From Protula sp. h YS-2021 (taxonomy: Eukaryota > Annelida > Polychaeta > Sabellida > Serpulidae), in contig CATKHT010000006.1 of NCBI GenBank assembly GCA_949752745.1, forward strand, positions 1-64,000: a stretch of 64,000 bases of DNA, written 5' to 3'. This document shows positions 11,036 through 22,214 of the stretch, in pieces. Positions within the stretch are counted from its first letter, which is position 1; each line of letters begins with the position of its first letter. The position numbers were made by a program, and so were the translations under genes. The notes beneath the pieces were generated by a model, which was not told the DNA's origin, searched no databases, and saw only the letters and a program-made list of their open reading frames with translations.

Positions 11036-11276
11036 CAACAGGTGGGGGTGAGTCAAAAGGTAAAAACAACACAAACCGTAGTAGAGGTTGGCTGTTGGAC
11101 AACAACGCCCCGTTCCGCCGGTGGGTATACGGAATAAAAAGGTAACAACATCATAAATCGACGTAGAGGTTGACTGTTGGACAACAACGCCCAAATTCAG
11201 CCAGTGGGTTGTACGGATTAAACAGGTAACAGCAACACAAACCGCCGCAGAGGTCGGCTGCTGGACAGCAACGCCT
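11036..11276. repeat. About 80-bp repeat, 3 diverged copies
   Basis: Three copies end at gaggttggctgttggacaac and its variants (about 11085, 11165, 11250). Divergence is higher than in the neighbouring minisatellites. A minus-strand frame of 111 codons is open through it because of the repeat. Confidence 0.75.
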
Positions 11277-11964
11277 ATGCAGCGACAACGGCCATATTGG
11301 AACACACCTGCTGAAGGGAGCAAATGGGGAAAAAAAACAGAACTAAGAATGAAGAAACAGCAAAAGACACAACAAAAGTGGATTTTTCTTCTGTCTTACT
11401 TACGCCTGACAACTCAGCGAAGTGTGGAGCTAGCGCTTCACCGCAAAGATATGTACCCGCAGATAAATTTAAAGAGCAAATGCGACCTGGTCACGGTGCA
11501 TTTTCTAATAGACACGACAGCAAAATATGAGAAGACTGCCTCAACGGCTATAGACGGAGTGCATCCACGGGGATTCAAGCGATGATGTGGAAAGCCTTAT
11601 TGATTCCATTAACAGGGTTGTTAGATGTTTAGAGATGGTCCCCATGAGGCCAGTCTGGCGACTGTCGTCTGTCATTATGAGATGGCTGGCCATGTAGACA
11701 ACAATGAGAGATGAAGAGCCCCAAACATTGTCAGCGGTAGTGGGGAATTGTTAAAAGCCCGTTTCAATTAATAAAACTCCGTTTCACACGGATCCGAAAG
11801 TCCTCTTTTGAACCTTCCCCTCCCCACCCCCACCCACCCTTATAGCCTTGCGCACTGTTGCCAGGCCAGCGTTTGGAGTGACCGGACCCCTCCCCCTGCC
11901 CCCCACTCCACCCGACCTCCCTTAGCCTTACGCACTGTTCGTACTCCCCTTTCAGGCCCGTATA
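11277..11964. other. Unassigned stretch with short open frames
   Basis: A 68-codon plus frame at 11324-11530 (Lys-rich start, MGKKNRTK) has fairly protein-like composition, but no splice sites or family resemblance that I recognise. It could be the decayed start of a retroelement ORF. A C-rich stretch follows at 11815-11900. Confidence 0.3.
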
Positions 11965-12388
11965 CCAGTGCTACGAGCCGCGGGGAGGGTGGGGTGGTGC
12001 TGAGGGGAGCGGTGAGGGGGAGGGGGGTTCGGTTTGGTGCCACCAGTGCTACAAGCTGCGGGGAGGGAGGGGTGGTGCTGAGGGGAGCGGTGAGGGGGGG
12101 GGGGTTCGGTTTGGTGCCACCAGTGCTACAAGCTGCGGGGAGGGAGGGGTGGTGCTGAGGGGAGCGGTGAGGGGGAGGGGGGTTCGGTTTGGTGCCACCA
12201 GTGCTACAAGCTGCGGGGAGGGAGGGTGGGGCTGAGGGAAGCGGTGGGGGAGGGAGGGGGAGGGGGGTTCGGGTTGGTGCCATCAGTGCTACAAGCTGCG
12301 GGGAGGGAGGGTGGGGCTGAGGGCAGCGGTGGGGGGGGGGGCGGGGGATTCGGGTTGGTGCCACCAGTGCTACAAGCTGCGGGGAGGG
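11965..12388. repeat. About 78-bp G-rich minisatellite, 5-6 units
   Basis: Each unit contains gtgctacaagctgcggggag, a G-rich middle and ggttcggtttggtgccacca. The number of Gs varies among units. Proline-rich minus-strand frames and glycine-rich plus-strand frames are by-products. Confidence 0.92.
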
Positions 12389-13052
12389 TCGTTTTATCAC
12401 TAGCGCTCACTTCCGGTCTTTGATGTGTTGACAGCTTCTAGGAACCCAAATTACTGACACCGCCCGGGTGGCATACAGACCGTCACACGAGATATGTGCC
12501 AAACAGCTGCCGAGCCAAGCATCTGTCACAATCACAACTGTGTTACGTGATTCTCGCAATACAGAACACACTGACAACGGCAAAACACACTCTTTTTCTT
12601 TTCTTTCTTTCTTTTTTTTTGTTCAGTCGCATCTAATCAGCATGTTGTAGACCTTTCCGCACATGGAATACCAGCGCAATAAATAGCTGAAGTTTCTAAC
12701 TTCTCGGCGCTTTTAAACTTTCAAGAGTCGAACGGAGGAGAAAATGTATGAAGTGGGAACATATGTACAACAACTGCACTCCTCTTCCACAATCTATGAT
12801 AATATTGCCAGCGACAAAAAAAAATATCTGCGATCGCATCACGCCATTCTAGTTTTATATCAGTACATGGATGAAGCCCCCCCCACCCCTTCCTCCTCCC
12901 ACCCCACCTCCAACCAGCAAATAACCGTTATTAAACGCACGTGTTCAAGCCTGTCAATAGTCTTGATATACGGCGCTCTTTTATCTGTTTCCGCTGGTTG
13001 TGATGGTTGCAGTAACTTTGAGTTGTGTCGACAGACATGCCACAACTACAAC
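12389..13052. other. Gene-free stretch
   Basis: Unique DNA with a T/C-rich tract at about 12590-12620. No gene is supported. Confidence 0.5.
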
Positions 13053-13240
13053 TAGCAACATGTCATACAGCCAGTAATATGTCATACAGCCAATAACATG
13101 CCATACAACCATTAACATGTCATACAACTAGTAACCTGTCATACAATCACACAACCAGTATCATGTTATACAACCACGAACATGTCATACAACCAGTAAC
13201 ATGCCATACAACTAGTAACCTGTCATAGAATCATACAACC
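13053..13240. repeat. 19-bp minisatellite, left part
   Basis: The unit is catacaaccagtaacatgt. The array is cut by the Ty3/Gypsy insertion at 13240/13241 and continues on the other side from 17983. Confidence 0.9.
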
Positions 13241-13427
13241 TGTTGTAGAGATAGTAGCGTTCTGGATCTTCCCGCCTTAGTATAATTAATGAGCGTCCAC
13301 GCTTCCCCGTGCCTTCCCTGCATGCTTTAGAATGTTTAGCCAGTGTAACTTTAGCGTCTGAGAGTAAACACAGCTTTTCAGAAATATATTTAGTTTTATT
13401 AGAATATTACAACAACCCACCAAAACA
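13241..13427 (+). repeat. 5' LTR
   Basis: It begins TGTTGTAG and ends AAAACA, the TG...CA ends expected of an LTR. I compared it by eye with the 3' copy over its whole length and saw no difference. Confidence 0.96.
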
Positions 13428-13443
13428 TGGTGTCAGATGTGGC
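13428..13443 (+). other. Primer binding site, tRNA-Leu type
   Basis: tggtgtcagatgtggc starts immediately after the LTR. It is complementary to the 3' end of animal tRNA-Leu including CCA at about 14 of 16 positions, from general knowledge of that tRNA. Confidence 0.75.
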
Positions 13444-13661
13444 TATATGTTTCTGGATAAAAATAATGTGTTTATAAACAAACATACCTGTTTTATTAGT
13501 GAACAGATTCAATTTTCATGTGGTGAATACCCCGTGGCTTAAAAAAAAAAAAAAAGAAAAAGACGCTTAAAACTGTTGCACTCAGCCACGTTTGGAGTAA
13601 AAATAATAATAAAAAAAAAGAAAAGGATATTCTAAAAATTAGTGGCTGAACAAGCTAAGGG

Positions 13662-13814
13662 ATGGAGGCAAACTTTCCCGTACCCAGTAGTATGGAGGTG
13701 AAAGGTGACATGGTCACCAACTGGCAATTTTTCCGCGATCAGTGGGAAGATTACGAGGTCGCGACATGATTAAACGCAAAGGAAGACTCAGTTCGTGTTG
13801 CGTCGTTACGTGCG
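13662..13814 (+). pseudogene. gag: 5' end of gag with in-frame TGA
   Basis: An ATG at 13662 opens a frame identical in phase to the main gag-pol frame at 13815. It reads 35 codons, meets TGA at 13767-13769 and then stays open into the main frame. The peptide before the stop (MEANFPVPS, then NWQFFRDQWEDYE) has the Trp-rich character of Gypsy Gag N-termini, so 13662 is the likely real start and the TGA a nonsense mutation or leaky stop. Confidence 0.7.
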
Positions 13815-16800
13815 GTGATGGGTAAGGATTGTCTTCGCATTTTTAAGAGTCTGACACTCTCCGAAGAAGACAAAACCAACCCCAGAAAGTGTTTAGATGC
13901 GCTGGAAAATTATTTCGTTCCCACCCGAAACGAAATTTACAAGCGCTACCTGTTCTACACGAGAGATCAGGCCCCCAACGAAACCGTGGATCAGTGGGTA
14001 ACGCATTTACGCCAGCTGGTCAAATCGTGCAATTTCGACCCGACGTCAGAAGACAGTTTACTTCGTGACAGGTTGGTACTGGGGACCAAAGACAAGGCCG
14101 CACGGGTGAGGATGTTTCGCGAAAAGAAACTGGACCTCAATACGGCACTGGACATGTTACGCGCCAGCGAGGCTACGACGTCCCAGATTCGCGAAATCGA
14201 TCGCACAGAGCCAGACGAAGTCACTAATTTTGCCAAGAGACAGACGAAAAGGTCAGTAAAGAAATCCTGCAAATACTGTCTAAAAATGCACGAGTGGGGT
14301 AAAACAAATTGCCCAGCGTACAGCAAAAAATGTTCCCAGTGTGGGGAACGAAATCATTTCCGTGGCAGTATGGTGTGTAAAGGTGAAGGTGGACCAAAAC
14401 AGGCAATCTCCGGAAGAGGTACGACCACTAAAGCAAAGAAGAATAAAGACAAAAAACGCGCGTACTTCGTTGAGTGTGAGGAATCTAGTGATGACTCCTG
14501 TTTCTCCATCACTCAAACAGTGAACCATGTGAAAGTGAGTGGATGCCCTACGGTGGGGATCCACCTATCCGACCAGAAGGGAGCGAGTGTTAAAACAGCT
14601 ACACAGTGCATTATGGACACAGGTACTACTTGTAACATTATGTCCATTGATGACTTAAATAAGATAGTGCCTAATGCAGTCCTTCGGAGAAGTGAGAGCA
14701 GGCCCAACCTGTATGATGGTTCTTACATGAAGCCGCTAGGGGTGTACAGTTTGTACGGTACACACGGTAGTAAGACGCTTCGCTTGAGATTTGAAATAGT
14801 CTCCACCTCAGTTGCTAGGAAACCGCTGCTCAGTATCAACACCTGTCAGAAATTTGGATTAATTACCATCAACGTGAGCGGGAGCAGTCATGAGAGTGCA
14901 CGTGGTGATAAGACAGTGAACTTTTCAAGACAACAGGGTTCGAAACAGGCAAACACAGAGAAACCGCCAGTTGATCTGCTGCATGAGTACAGTGATGTAT
15001 TTGAGGGGTTAGGATGTTTGCCCGGCGAATTGCATTTGGAACTAGATACAACGGTGCCACCAGTTCAGCATGCACCCCGTAAAGTGCCTATCGCCATGAG
15101 AGCTGAACTAAAAAAGAAGATTGACTCCATGGTACAAATGGGAGTAATAGCAGCCGTTCAGGAACCGACAAACTGGATATCTTCTATAGTAGTGGTCAAA
15201 AGACCGGATAAACTCCGAATATGTTTAGATCCGAAAGATTTAAACCAGGCCTTGAAAAGAAACCACTACCCGATGCCGGTGATTGAGGATATATTGCCTG
15301 AGCTGTCTAAGGCCAAAGTTTTCTCAGTTCTGGATGCCCGTGACGGCTTTCATCATGTCAAGCTGGATGAGGAAAGCAGCTTTCTAACGACATTTTGGAC
15401 CCCATTTGGGAGGTACAGATGGCTGCGTATGCCGTTTGGTATAAAGCCAGCTCCAGAAGAATACCAACAGCGCCAGAAGCAAGCACTGGAGAGCCTTGAA
15501 GGGATATTCGTCATTGCGGACGATATCTTAGTAGCTGGTTGTGGTGACACTCAGGAGGAGGCGATCAAGGACCATGACCGGAAGTTACGAAGTCTGCTGG
15601 AGCGGTGCCGACAAAAGAACTTGAAGCTGAACAGGAAGAAAGCCAAGCTTAGGCTCTCAGAGGTCAAATTTGTGGGCCATATTTTAACACCAGAGGGTGT
15701 CAAAGCCGATCCTGAGAAGATATCAGTGATCCTGGATATGCCACGACCTACCTGTGTTAAAGAAGTTCAGCGATTTACTGGTTTTATTCAGTACTTGTCG
15801 AACTTTTTGCCAAGTTTGTCGGAGATAGGAGAACCACTACGGAGGCTTACTCAAAAGAATGCAGTTTGGCACTGGGAGAGTCAACAGGAGAAGTCGTTTC
15901 AAGAGTGCAAGAGGCTAGTGACGTCACCACCAGTTCTCAGGTACTACGATGAGAAATTACCGCTAACTCTGCAGGTAGACGCGAGTGAAAAGTCAATTGG
16001 TGCGACTTTGCTCCAGGAGGGACAGCCTATTTCAGATTTTCTTAGCAGAATCCAGCTGCCACAGAGTACGCAGAAGCCCAAGCAGCACTACGACGTGTTT
16101 TGTAAACACATTGAAGAAATGAATTTCACCGACTATGTACCAAAAATGACGGACTGTACATTACAGAAAATCCAACGGGATACCGCCTTTGACCCGCAGC
16201 TTCAAACCCTGAAGACTACAATATTAAATGGGTGGCCAGATAGCAAAGAAGAGACGGCCGCGGCAATCCATCAGTTCTGGAATTTCCGTGAAGAGATAAG
16301 TGTCAACAATGGGATACTCTTTAAAGGCATGAGGATTATCATCCCTGCGGCTATGAGAAGTGTTATGCTGCAGAAAATTCATACGTCGCACATGGGAGTT
16401 GACGCGTGCGTGCGCAAAGCAAAGGACATATTATATTGGCCTGGAATGTACACGGATATCAAACAACAGGTGGCAGAATGCAGCATTTGCCAAGAAAATT
16501 CCACCAAAAATAAACCTGAGCCACTGCAAACCCCAGATATCCCGTCAAGACCGTGGGAGAAAATAGCCATTGATATATTTCACTGCGGTAATAAAGATTA
16601 CCTCATTACCGTAGATTATTTTTCGGACTTCTTCGAAATTGGTCGTCTACGTTCCACCACCTCAAAAGATATTATCGCTGCAGTAGAGCCCCATTTGGCA
16701 CGATATGGCACTGTGAATGAACTGATAAGCGATAACTGCCCGAATCTGGTCAGTGACGAGTTTGCCAGTTTCTGCAGTAAATGGGAAATTAAGCATGTCA

Positions 16801-16919
16801 CGATGAGTCCACTGCACTCACAAGGAAATGGAAAAGTGGAGGCGTATGTTAAAATTGCTAAACAGCTGCTGAAAAAAAAGCAAAACAGTCAAACTCCAAC
16901 TTCAACCAAGTGCTATTAG
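13815..16919 (+). pseudogene. gag-pol: gag-pol polyprotein (Gag, protease, RT, truncated RNase H, integrase core)
   Basis: A 1,034-codon frame, counted from 13815 although the true Gag start is probably 13662. Seen in order: Gag zinc-knuckle region at residues 152-189 (cysteines/histidines in CKYC...CSQCGERNHF), aspartic protease with DTGT at 268-271, and reverse transcriptase with the first catalytic Asp at 507 and IADD at 567-570 (Ala in place of the common Tyr). RNase H starts with VDASEK (Asp 722) but is cut after about residue 739, where the sequence jumps from GQPIS to DFLSR; roughly a hundred residues with the remaining catalytic acids are missing. Integrase follows with HTSH at 856-859, CSIC at 889-892, and an intact D-D-E triad at 920, 973 and 1009 (35 residues between the last two). 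The frame ends early because of a frameshift in an A8 run at 16872-16879. The protein would copy the element's RNA and integrate it; this copy cannot do so alone. Confidence 0.9.
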
Positions 16920-17272
16920 ACTGGCGCAACATCCCATCAGAAGGAATCAACCTATCGCCAGCACAGCGACTTATGTCCCGTCGCACAAAAACGTTGCTGC
17001 CGACGGCAAGGGAATTATTGCAACCAGAAGTCTGCCAGGGCGTCGCCGAAAGGATACACCTAAAACGTCAGAAAGTCAAACAACATTTTGATAAAAAAGC
17101 AAGACCCCTTCCAGAATTAAATCCCGGTCAGCCAGTGTACATTAGGAATAACAAAACCACAGGAACACCATGGCGCCCAGCAACAGTGGAACAGCAATTG
17201 ACAGATCGCTCGTATATCGTTAGTGCAGACGACAAGCTATACAGAAGAAACAGGATCCACTTGAAACCTTGA
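16910..17272 (+). pseudogene. pol: Integrase C-terminal part, shifted frame
   Basis: This frame (120 codons from a fortuitous ATG) carries the integrase C-terminal region: LSPAQRLMSRRTKT, the basic segment KVKQHFDKKARPLPE and the GQPVYIRNN strand motif typical of Gypsy integrases. It is offset by -1 from the main frame. The break lies at the A8 run 16872-16879, where one base is missing or a -1 slip would be needed. It ends at TGA 17270-17272, but the same frame stays open to TAG at 17456-17458, suggesting that this TGA is also secondary. Confidence 0.85.
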
Positions 17273-17458
17273 ATTGACAGAGAAAGGCAGGAAAATATAC
17301 CTGTGATGAAAGAACAGCAAGCCAAGGCCATCACAAATAAGAACGGAGGTAACAGCATAGAAACACCGGTATTGACAGGAAACGCTGTTCTCAGCGACCA
17401 ACCGAGACGTAGCCTTCGTGTGAAAAAGGCTCACATGCCTTATGTACATATTCCGTAG
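17273..17458 (+). pseudogene. pol: Pol C-terminal tail downstream of TGA
   Basis: 62 codons, including the final TAG, continue in the same phase as the preceding segment, without a start of their own. The end, with QPRRSLRVKKAHMP, is the Arg-rich tail commonly seen at the C-terminus of Gypsy Pol. It is separated from the preceding part only by TGA at 17270. Confidence 0.6.
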
Positions 17459-17472
17459 AAGTGTTGTGACTA

Positions 17473-17507
17473 AATAAACTGTAATTAAAAAAAAAAAAAA
17501 AAAAAAA
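17473..17507 (+). other. AATAAA plus A21 tract inside the Ty3/Gypsy internal region
   Basis: AATAAA at 17473-17478 is followed 8 bp later by 21 consecutive A (17487-17507). This is upstream of the polypurine tract and 3' LTR, where such a signal is not expected. Confidence 0.8.
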
Positions 17508-17787
17508 GGCTGAAACGCATTGAGGCAGAATAACCCTCAGATTCAGTCCGAGTTCAGAGGTAGTCAACCCTCTTTACTCATATTTTGGCACATTTTTATT
17601 TTTTTTCGAATGAAATAACGTTATTAATGCAATTAAATTTGTGTAAATGATCAATTCTTTAAAATACTATACGATTAGAATCAGGAATAATTTGCATGTA
17701 ATCGTTAGTTTCAATAACGAGCAGCGTAAATCTGATAAGCACTGTAAACGTTAAGGTAATGTTGTTGTTTCTTTTTTTTCTTTTGAT

Positions 17788-17795
17788 AAGGGGGA
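17788..17795 (+). other. Polypurine tract
   Basis: aaggggga directly precedes the 3' LTR, as required for plus-strand priming. Confidence 0.85.
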
Positions 17796-17982
17796 TGTTG
17801 TAGAGATAGTAGCGTTCTGGATCTTCCCGCCTTAGTATAATTAATGAGCGTCCACGCTTCCCCGTGCCTTCCCTGCATGCTTTAGAATGTTTAGCCAGTG
17901 TAACTTTAGCGTCTGAGAGTAAACACAGCTTTTCAGAAATATATTTAGTTTTATTAGAATATTACAACAACCCACCAAAACA
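17796..17982 (+). repeat. 3' LTR
   Basis: 187 bp, identical by eye to the 5' LTR at 13241-13427, followed by the target duplication caacc. Confidence 0.96.
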
Positions 17983-18240
17983 CAACCAGTAACGTGTCAT
18001 ACAACCAGTAACATGTTATACAGCCAAGAACATGCCATACAACCATTAACATGCCATACAACTAGTAACCTGTCATAGAATCATACAACCAGTAACGTGT
18101 CATACAACAAGCAACATGTCATACAACAAGCAACATGTCATACAACCAGTAACATGTCATACAACAAGCAACATGTCTTACAGCCAGTAACATGTCACAC
18201 AACTAGTAACATGTCATACAAGCAGTAATATGCCATACAA
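17983..18240. repeat. 19-bp minisatellite, right part
   Basis: Continuation of the catacaaccagtaacatgt array interrupted by the retrotransposon, about 13 units. Confidence 0.9.
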
Positions 18241-19033
18241 ACCCTGCGATAAATCCGCACCAACACTTAAGCACATGTGCCGAGCGCGCGGATTTATCCC
18301 CCCCCCCGCCCTCCCCCCCTCCCCTCCCCCCATGATCTCCACCCAGTCATCGCCACAAATTGGACATGATATGCCTTGTGTTCTTGCCGTCTGCACTTCA
18401 TTTTCCATCAAAGAAAAATAGTGAACAGTTCGTCAAATTCACTGCAGATACCTTTTTTTTTTTTTTTTTGCGTTTCCCAAACAACTGAAGGCCAGGCAGA
18501 AATACATCTTTGTTCATCTTCTCTACTTGTTTTTTTTTCTCCCCACAACTTTACTCAACCATCATAACTGTTCAATTATTTACATCATCGGTATTCTTGC
18601 AAGTTACAGCTTTTCACAACATTATTTCGATTCTTTTCACATTGCGCAAGGAACGGCCTGTAGAAAAAGACCGGGGGCAAATTAAAGAGAACGCCCTCCC
18701 CCTCCCCCCCACCACCCCCTCCTTTCAACCTGAAAGGGGCAAATTAATTATTCAGGCCATCCACCGGACAACGTCAAATTACGCTTGCCATCAATCATCG
18801 ACGTTATCACCCTGACAGGGGCCGATCTAGGATAAGAAGGGGCCGGGGGGAGGGGGGGGAGGGGAGGGGAGGGGGGCGGCGGAATAGTAACAAACCTTTC
18901 TTATAGAAACCAGCCATCGCACAGCCCCAAACAGAAATTGAAAAGCCAAGATGGCCGCCCAGTGTGACCTTGAAATAAGGCCAAAAACAAAAAGCAACGT
19001 GCACCAGTACACTACTCTAGGCCATCTGCACAC
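18241..19033. other. Gene-free stretch with C- and G-runs
   Basis: C-rich at 18299-18333, T-run at 18452-18470, C-rich at 18691-18720, G-rich at 18842-18880. I see no gene. Confidence 0.55.
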
Positions 19034-19130
19034 TAAATAGCGTAGGGGACGGATTATCAAGACGGTACTTACAACAAATAGCGTAGGGGACGTATTATCA
19101 GGACGGTACTAACAACAAATAGCGTACGGA
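19034..19130. repeat. 41-bp repeat, 2.3 units
   Basis: Two full copies of a 41-bp unit starting aaatagcgtaggggacg, with a partial third copy; two or three substitutions separate the copies. Confidence 0.9.
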
Positions 19131-21796
19131 CAACACTGAAACTTAGAGCCCCCCCCCCCCCCAGGGGTAAGGTAAAATGGTAAAGTTAGCTCTTGGTAAA
19201 CTGGATTAATATCTAAATCATTCTCGATATACAGTTATAGAGCACAAAACCACCAACTACCGCCCCCTATTCCCCCAACAAAGAAAACCTTTCTTTGCAC
19301 ATAACTTATTCGATTAGCACAACTTCCGAGAAACGATGGGGTTTGCAAAGCAACGATTACTTTCTTTAAATCACATCACTCTTGTGCGTTCAAACAGTGT
19401 GGTCTATTTGGGACACAAAAAAATATGAAACACAGCGACTAGTGATTTGGAAAATCGCTATGAGAAGAGCGCATCGACATTTGAGAAGCTTGAAAAGAAA
19501 ACCAAACGTAAACATGCCCCACGGACAAAACGAAATACCAATACCAGGTGGGAGGGGGGCTAAACAAAAGGCATTTACATACCTATTTACAGTGCAAAAT
19601 GAATGCACTTTTTTTCGTATTCCTAGGTTATTATTTTTAACGCAGCTTTTAAAAAAAAAAACTGCTGACATCTATAATATTTCTCTGACAGAGTGGTCGG
19701 AAATCATTCTGAAATCTGATTTGGCAAACAACGCATTCTGTGCAGTAAACAGAATTATCTGGATTGTCCTTGGGAAAATAATTACACAAACCACCCAACC
19801 CTTTCGGTAACAGTGCCTTCTTTCTGTAACAATTGCCAAATAAAAAAAAAAAAAAAAAAAAACTGCGTGTATGTACGGTTTGTAGTTACAGACACGAAGG
19901 CGTTTTTTTTCCCCATCGAGCTCATTTAACTACAACAAGCATTGCTATTATTTCAACGAGAACAAAAAAAAAAAAAAAAAAAAGAAAAAAGAAAAAGAGA
20001 AAAAGAATTACTGACATCTTCACAACTAAACATGGCAACTGAAATTCGAGACGGCGTGTAAATATTATTTAAGCAATTTAACGAAGCTGCATTACAAATA
20101 TCAACATATTATCATTAGCGCCGACATTGACAGTTATTGAGCAAGAAAAAAACAAAACTTGTGGCGCAGATAGCAACTTTCATGAATAGCTGGTGGCAAC
20201 AGACGTGAAGTTGTTTCAACAAGGGCAAATACGCAATACGCCTGTTTTCAATGAAAACACGCAGCGAAATTTAAAATAAAAATGACAAATGAAAAACTAA
20301 CCCCCCTCCCATATTCACCCCACTCCGCCTCCCAACTCAAGCAAGAAAAAACCACAGTCATTAGATTTTTCGTCAACTGAAATCGTCTTTCGCCTATAAT
20401 ATAACTCACGTCAAAACAGTACAAATCTTTCGTTCGCGCAATGTGCCAATAAACTGCTTTGCCGCAACACATAAACAAGTGGTCTTGAGCCTTTCATAGT
20501 TTCATTTTCTTCCGAAATGTACTGGTTCTAGTGGGAAGGAAATCCCAAGATCTTAAACGGCCCCAAACATTTCTTTAGCCAAATCATTGAAAACACACTG
20601 AACTTAAATGCAAAATATTCAACTGTTTTTTGTTTTTTTTTTTCGCTTTCAGCGACCCAAAAATTTCATGAACCTGTGGAAAATTGTAAGAACACTGGTG
20701 ACAATATTTGATTTAGTTGTAGCAGAAGCAACCCTCTCTCCCCTTCCTCCGTCCCGCCACCACAGTAGCAATGAAGTTTTCGAACAAACGTTCTGCTCTT
20801 TCACTAGCAAACACAGGTGCTGTTGTCGTTCGTTTGCTTTGCCTTTTTTTTTTTCTTTCTTTTTTTCTCCCTTTTACACGAGAGAGAGTAAACTTCCCTC
20901 GAAAGATCAAAGCACCACAAAAATAAATGGGTCATATTTCGGTTTAAGGCCTTTGTCCGACTCCCAAGCTGAAGGCATCGACGTTTTGAGCAACACCAAT
21001 AAAAAAAAACATCCCTAGTTTATAAATACAGTGGTTTGATTTCCGCAGCTGTCACGCCCAGGAATGCACATTAACGTGGCCACCATACCTCCCATAACTG
21101 AGTATACATTGTGCTATTCTCCTGATAGCTTAACAGGCACTTGTCATGAACTGCGCTCCGTTTAGGAGGAGGCCAATCAAATAATTACATGAAAGGCAAA
21201 TCAAGACCCTTTCAGGAGTTCATTAGCTCGGCGATGTTCAAGCCCCTTGGAAATAGTATACCAGAGGATCACCCTACGTGAATTCGCTCCTATCTGCCAG
21301 AATGTTTGTGCCAGTTACCTTTGTAATCCTGACAGGTCAGGCAAAAGACACTTGGTATTGACAGGGCTCATATTGTATTATTTTATATCTAATTACCGAT
21401 TTCCTGGCTTTTGATACTTAGTACAAGTTTAAGCGCCACACTTATATGCGGACCTGTTGTTTCACGAACCCGTTTCAAATCGTAATGAATGTTTTTTTGT
21501 TTTTTTTTCATTTTTTTTTTCACTATAGGAAACCGTATTTTTTTATCATATTTTCACGAACCAGTTTGGCACCGTGAGCCTGAAATGCAAATAGCAAATA
21601 GGACTATGAAGGTAGCGACATGAAAATGGAGCAAATCTAATGCTTGAGAATTTCAAATATATGATAAAAGGTGCACATATGCAAAAAGCAAAAAGCCAAG
21701 CAAAAGCTTTCGTATGTCAATTAAACTTTTAGAAATGCGTTCCATTTCTATTTAGCCTCCCTCGTAATTATTTCAAGTTGCGGGTATGTAAGCTAA
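19131..21796. other. Gene-free AT-rich stretch
   Basis: About 2.7 kb without a supported gene. It holds C-run 19150-19162, poly-A at 19842-19861, an A/AAAG tract at 19964-20004 and T-runs near 20632-20642 and 20848-20857. Open frames up to 142 codons exist but none has splice sites, domain motifs or convincing composition. Confidence 0.5.
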
Positions 21797-21830
21797 GCAC
21801 ACTGCGCGTTTCGAATAAAATGCACACACA
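21797..21830. mobile_element. Fragment of the foldback arm
   Basis: cacactgcgcgtttcgaataaaatgc-type sequence matches the outer arm of the two foldback elements that follow. Confidence 0.4.
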
Positions 21831-21875
21831 CGTACTTTGCGTGTAACTTTAAATCCACCTGGTACAAAATCAGCC

Positions 21876-22214
21876 AAATCACACTTTGGACGTTCCGAAT
21901 AAAATGCGCAAATATTCTGCGTTTCGAATACAACATAACCAGGTAAAAAATGAAAGAAATGATAGAGATTTCGCCTAAGTGTCAAATTTCTCTTGCACCA
22001 AAGGGCAATCGTGTTTTTAACAACTCTTAAAAATTCATTAGAAGTTATAACAAATAGTTTTAAGTTACATTTTTATGTTCTGAGTATGATCTGTTCTTGC
22101 GATATTTCTTCTATATGTTTCGATCATTTCTTTCATTTTTAACCGGTTTCCTCGCAGCCAAAATTCAAAATTCTTGCGGATTTTATTCGAAACACTCAAA
22201 AGTGTGATTCGGTT
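21876..22214. mobile_element. Foldback (long terminal inverted repeat) element A
   Basis: The left arm starts aaatcacactttggacgttc, continues gaataaaatgcgcaaa and reaches aaaaatgaaagaaatgat. The right arm is its inverted counterpart ending caaaagtgtgattcggttt. Arms of about 90 bp are recognisable despite divergence. The middle is AT-rich and non-coding. It is a non-autonomous MITE-like element; the superfamily is not determined. Confidence 0.65.

Larger units (their letters stand above)
13241..17982 (+). mobile_element. Ty3/Gypsy LTR retrotransposon, full length, coding-defective
   Basis: A 4,742-bp element with two 187-bp LTRs that appear identical base for base, a tRNA-Leu-type primer binding site, gag-pol in one frame, a polypurine tract and a 5-bp target duplication (caacc at 13236-13240 and 17983-17987). 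The domain order Gag zinc knuckles, protease, RT, RNase H, integrase is that of Ty3/Gypsy (Metaviridae-like) elements. There is no envelope gene. The coding region has four lesions: TGA at 13767, an RNase H deletion near 16029-16037, a frameshift at about 16872-16879, and TGA at 17270. The insertion site is a 19-bp minisatellite; removing the element and one target copy restores its periodicity exactly. Confidence 0.96.

Noticed and set aside
11324..11530. 68-codon ORF as a retroelement ORF1
   Set aside because: The Lys-rich start is suggestive, but no diagnostic motif follows and the frame closes early.
11840..12400. Proline-rich 186-codon frame
   Set aside because: It follows the ~78-bp G-rich repeat and has no splice or domain signal.
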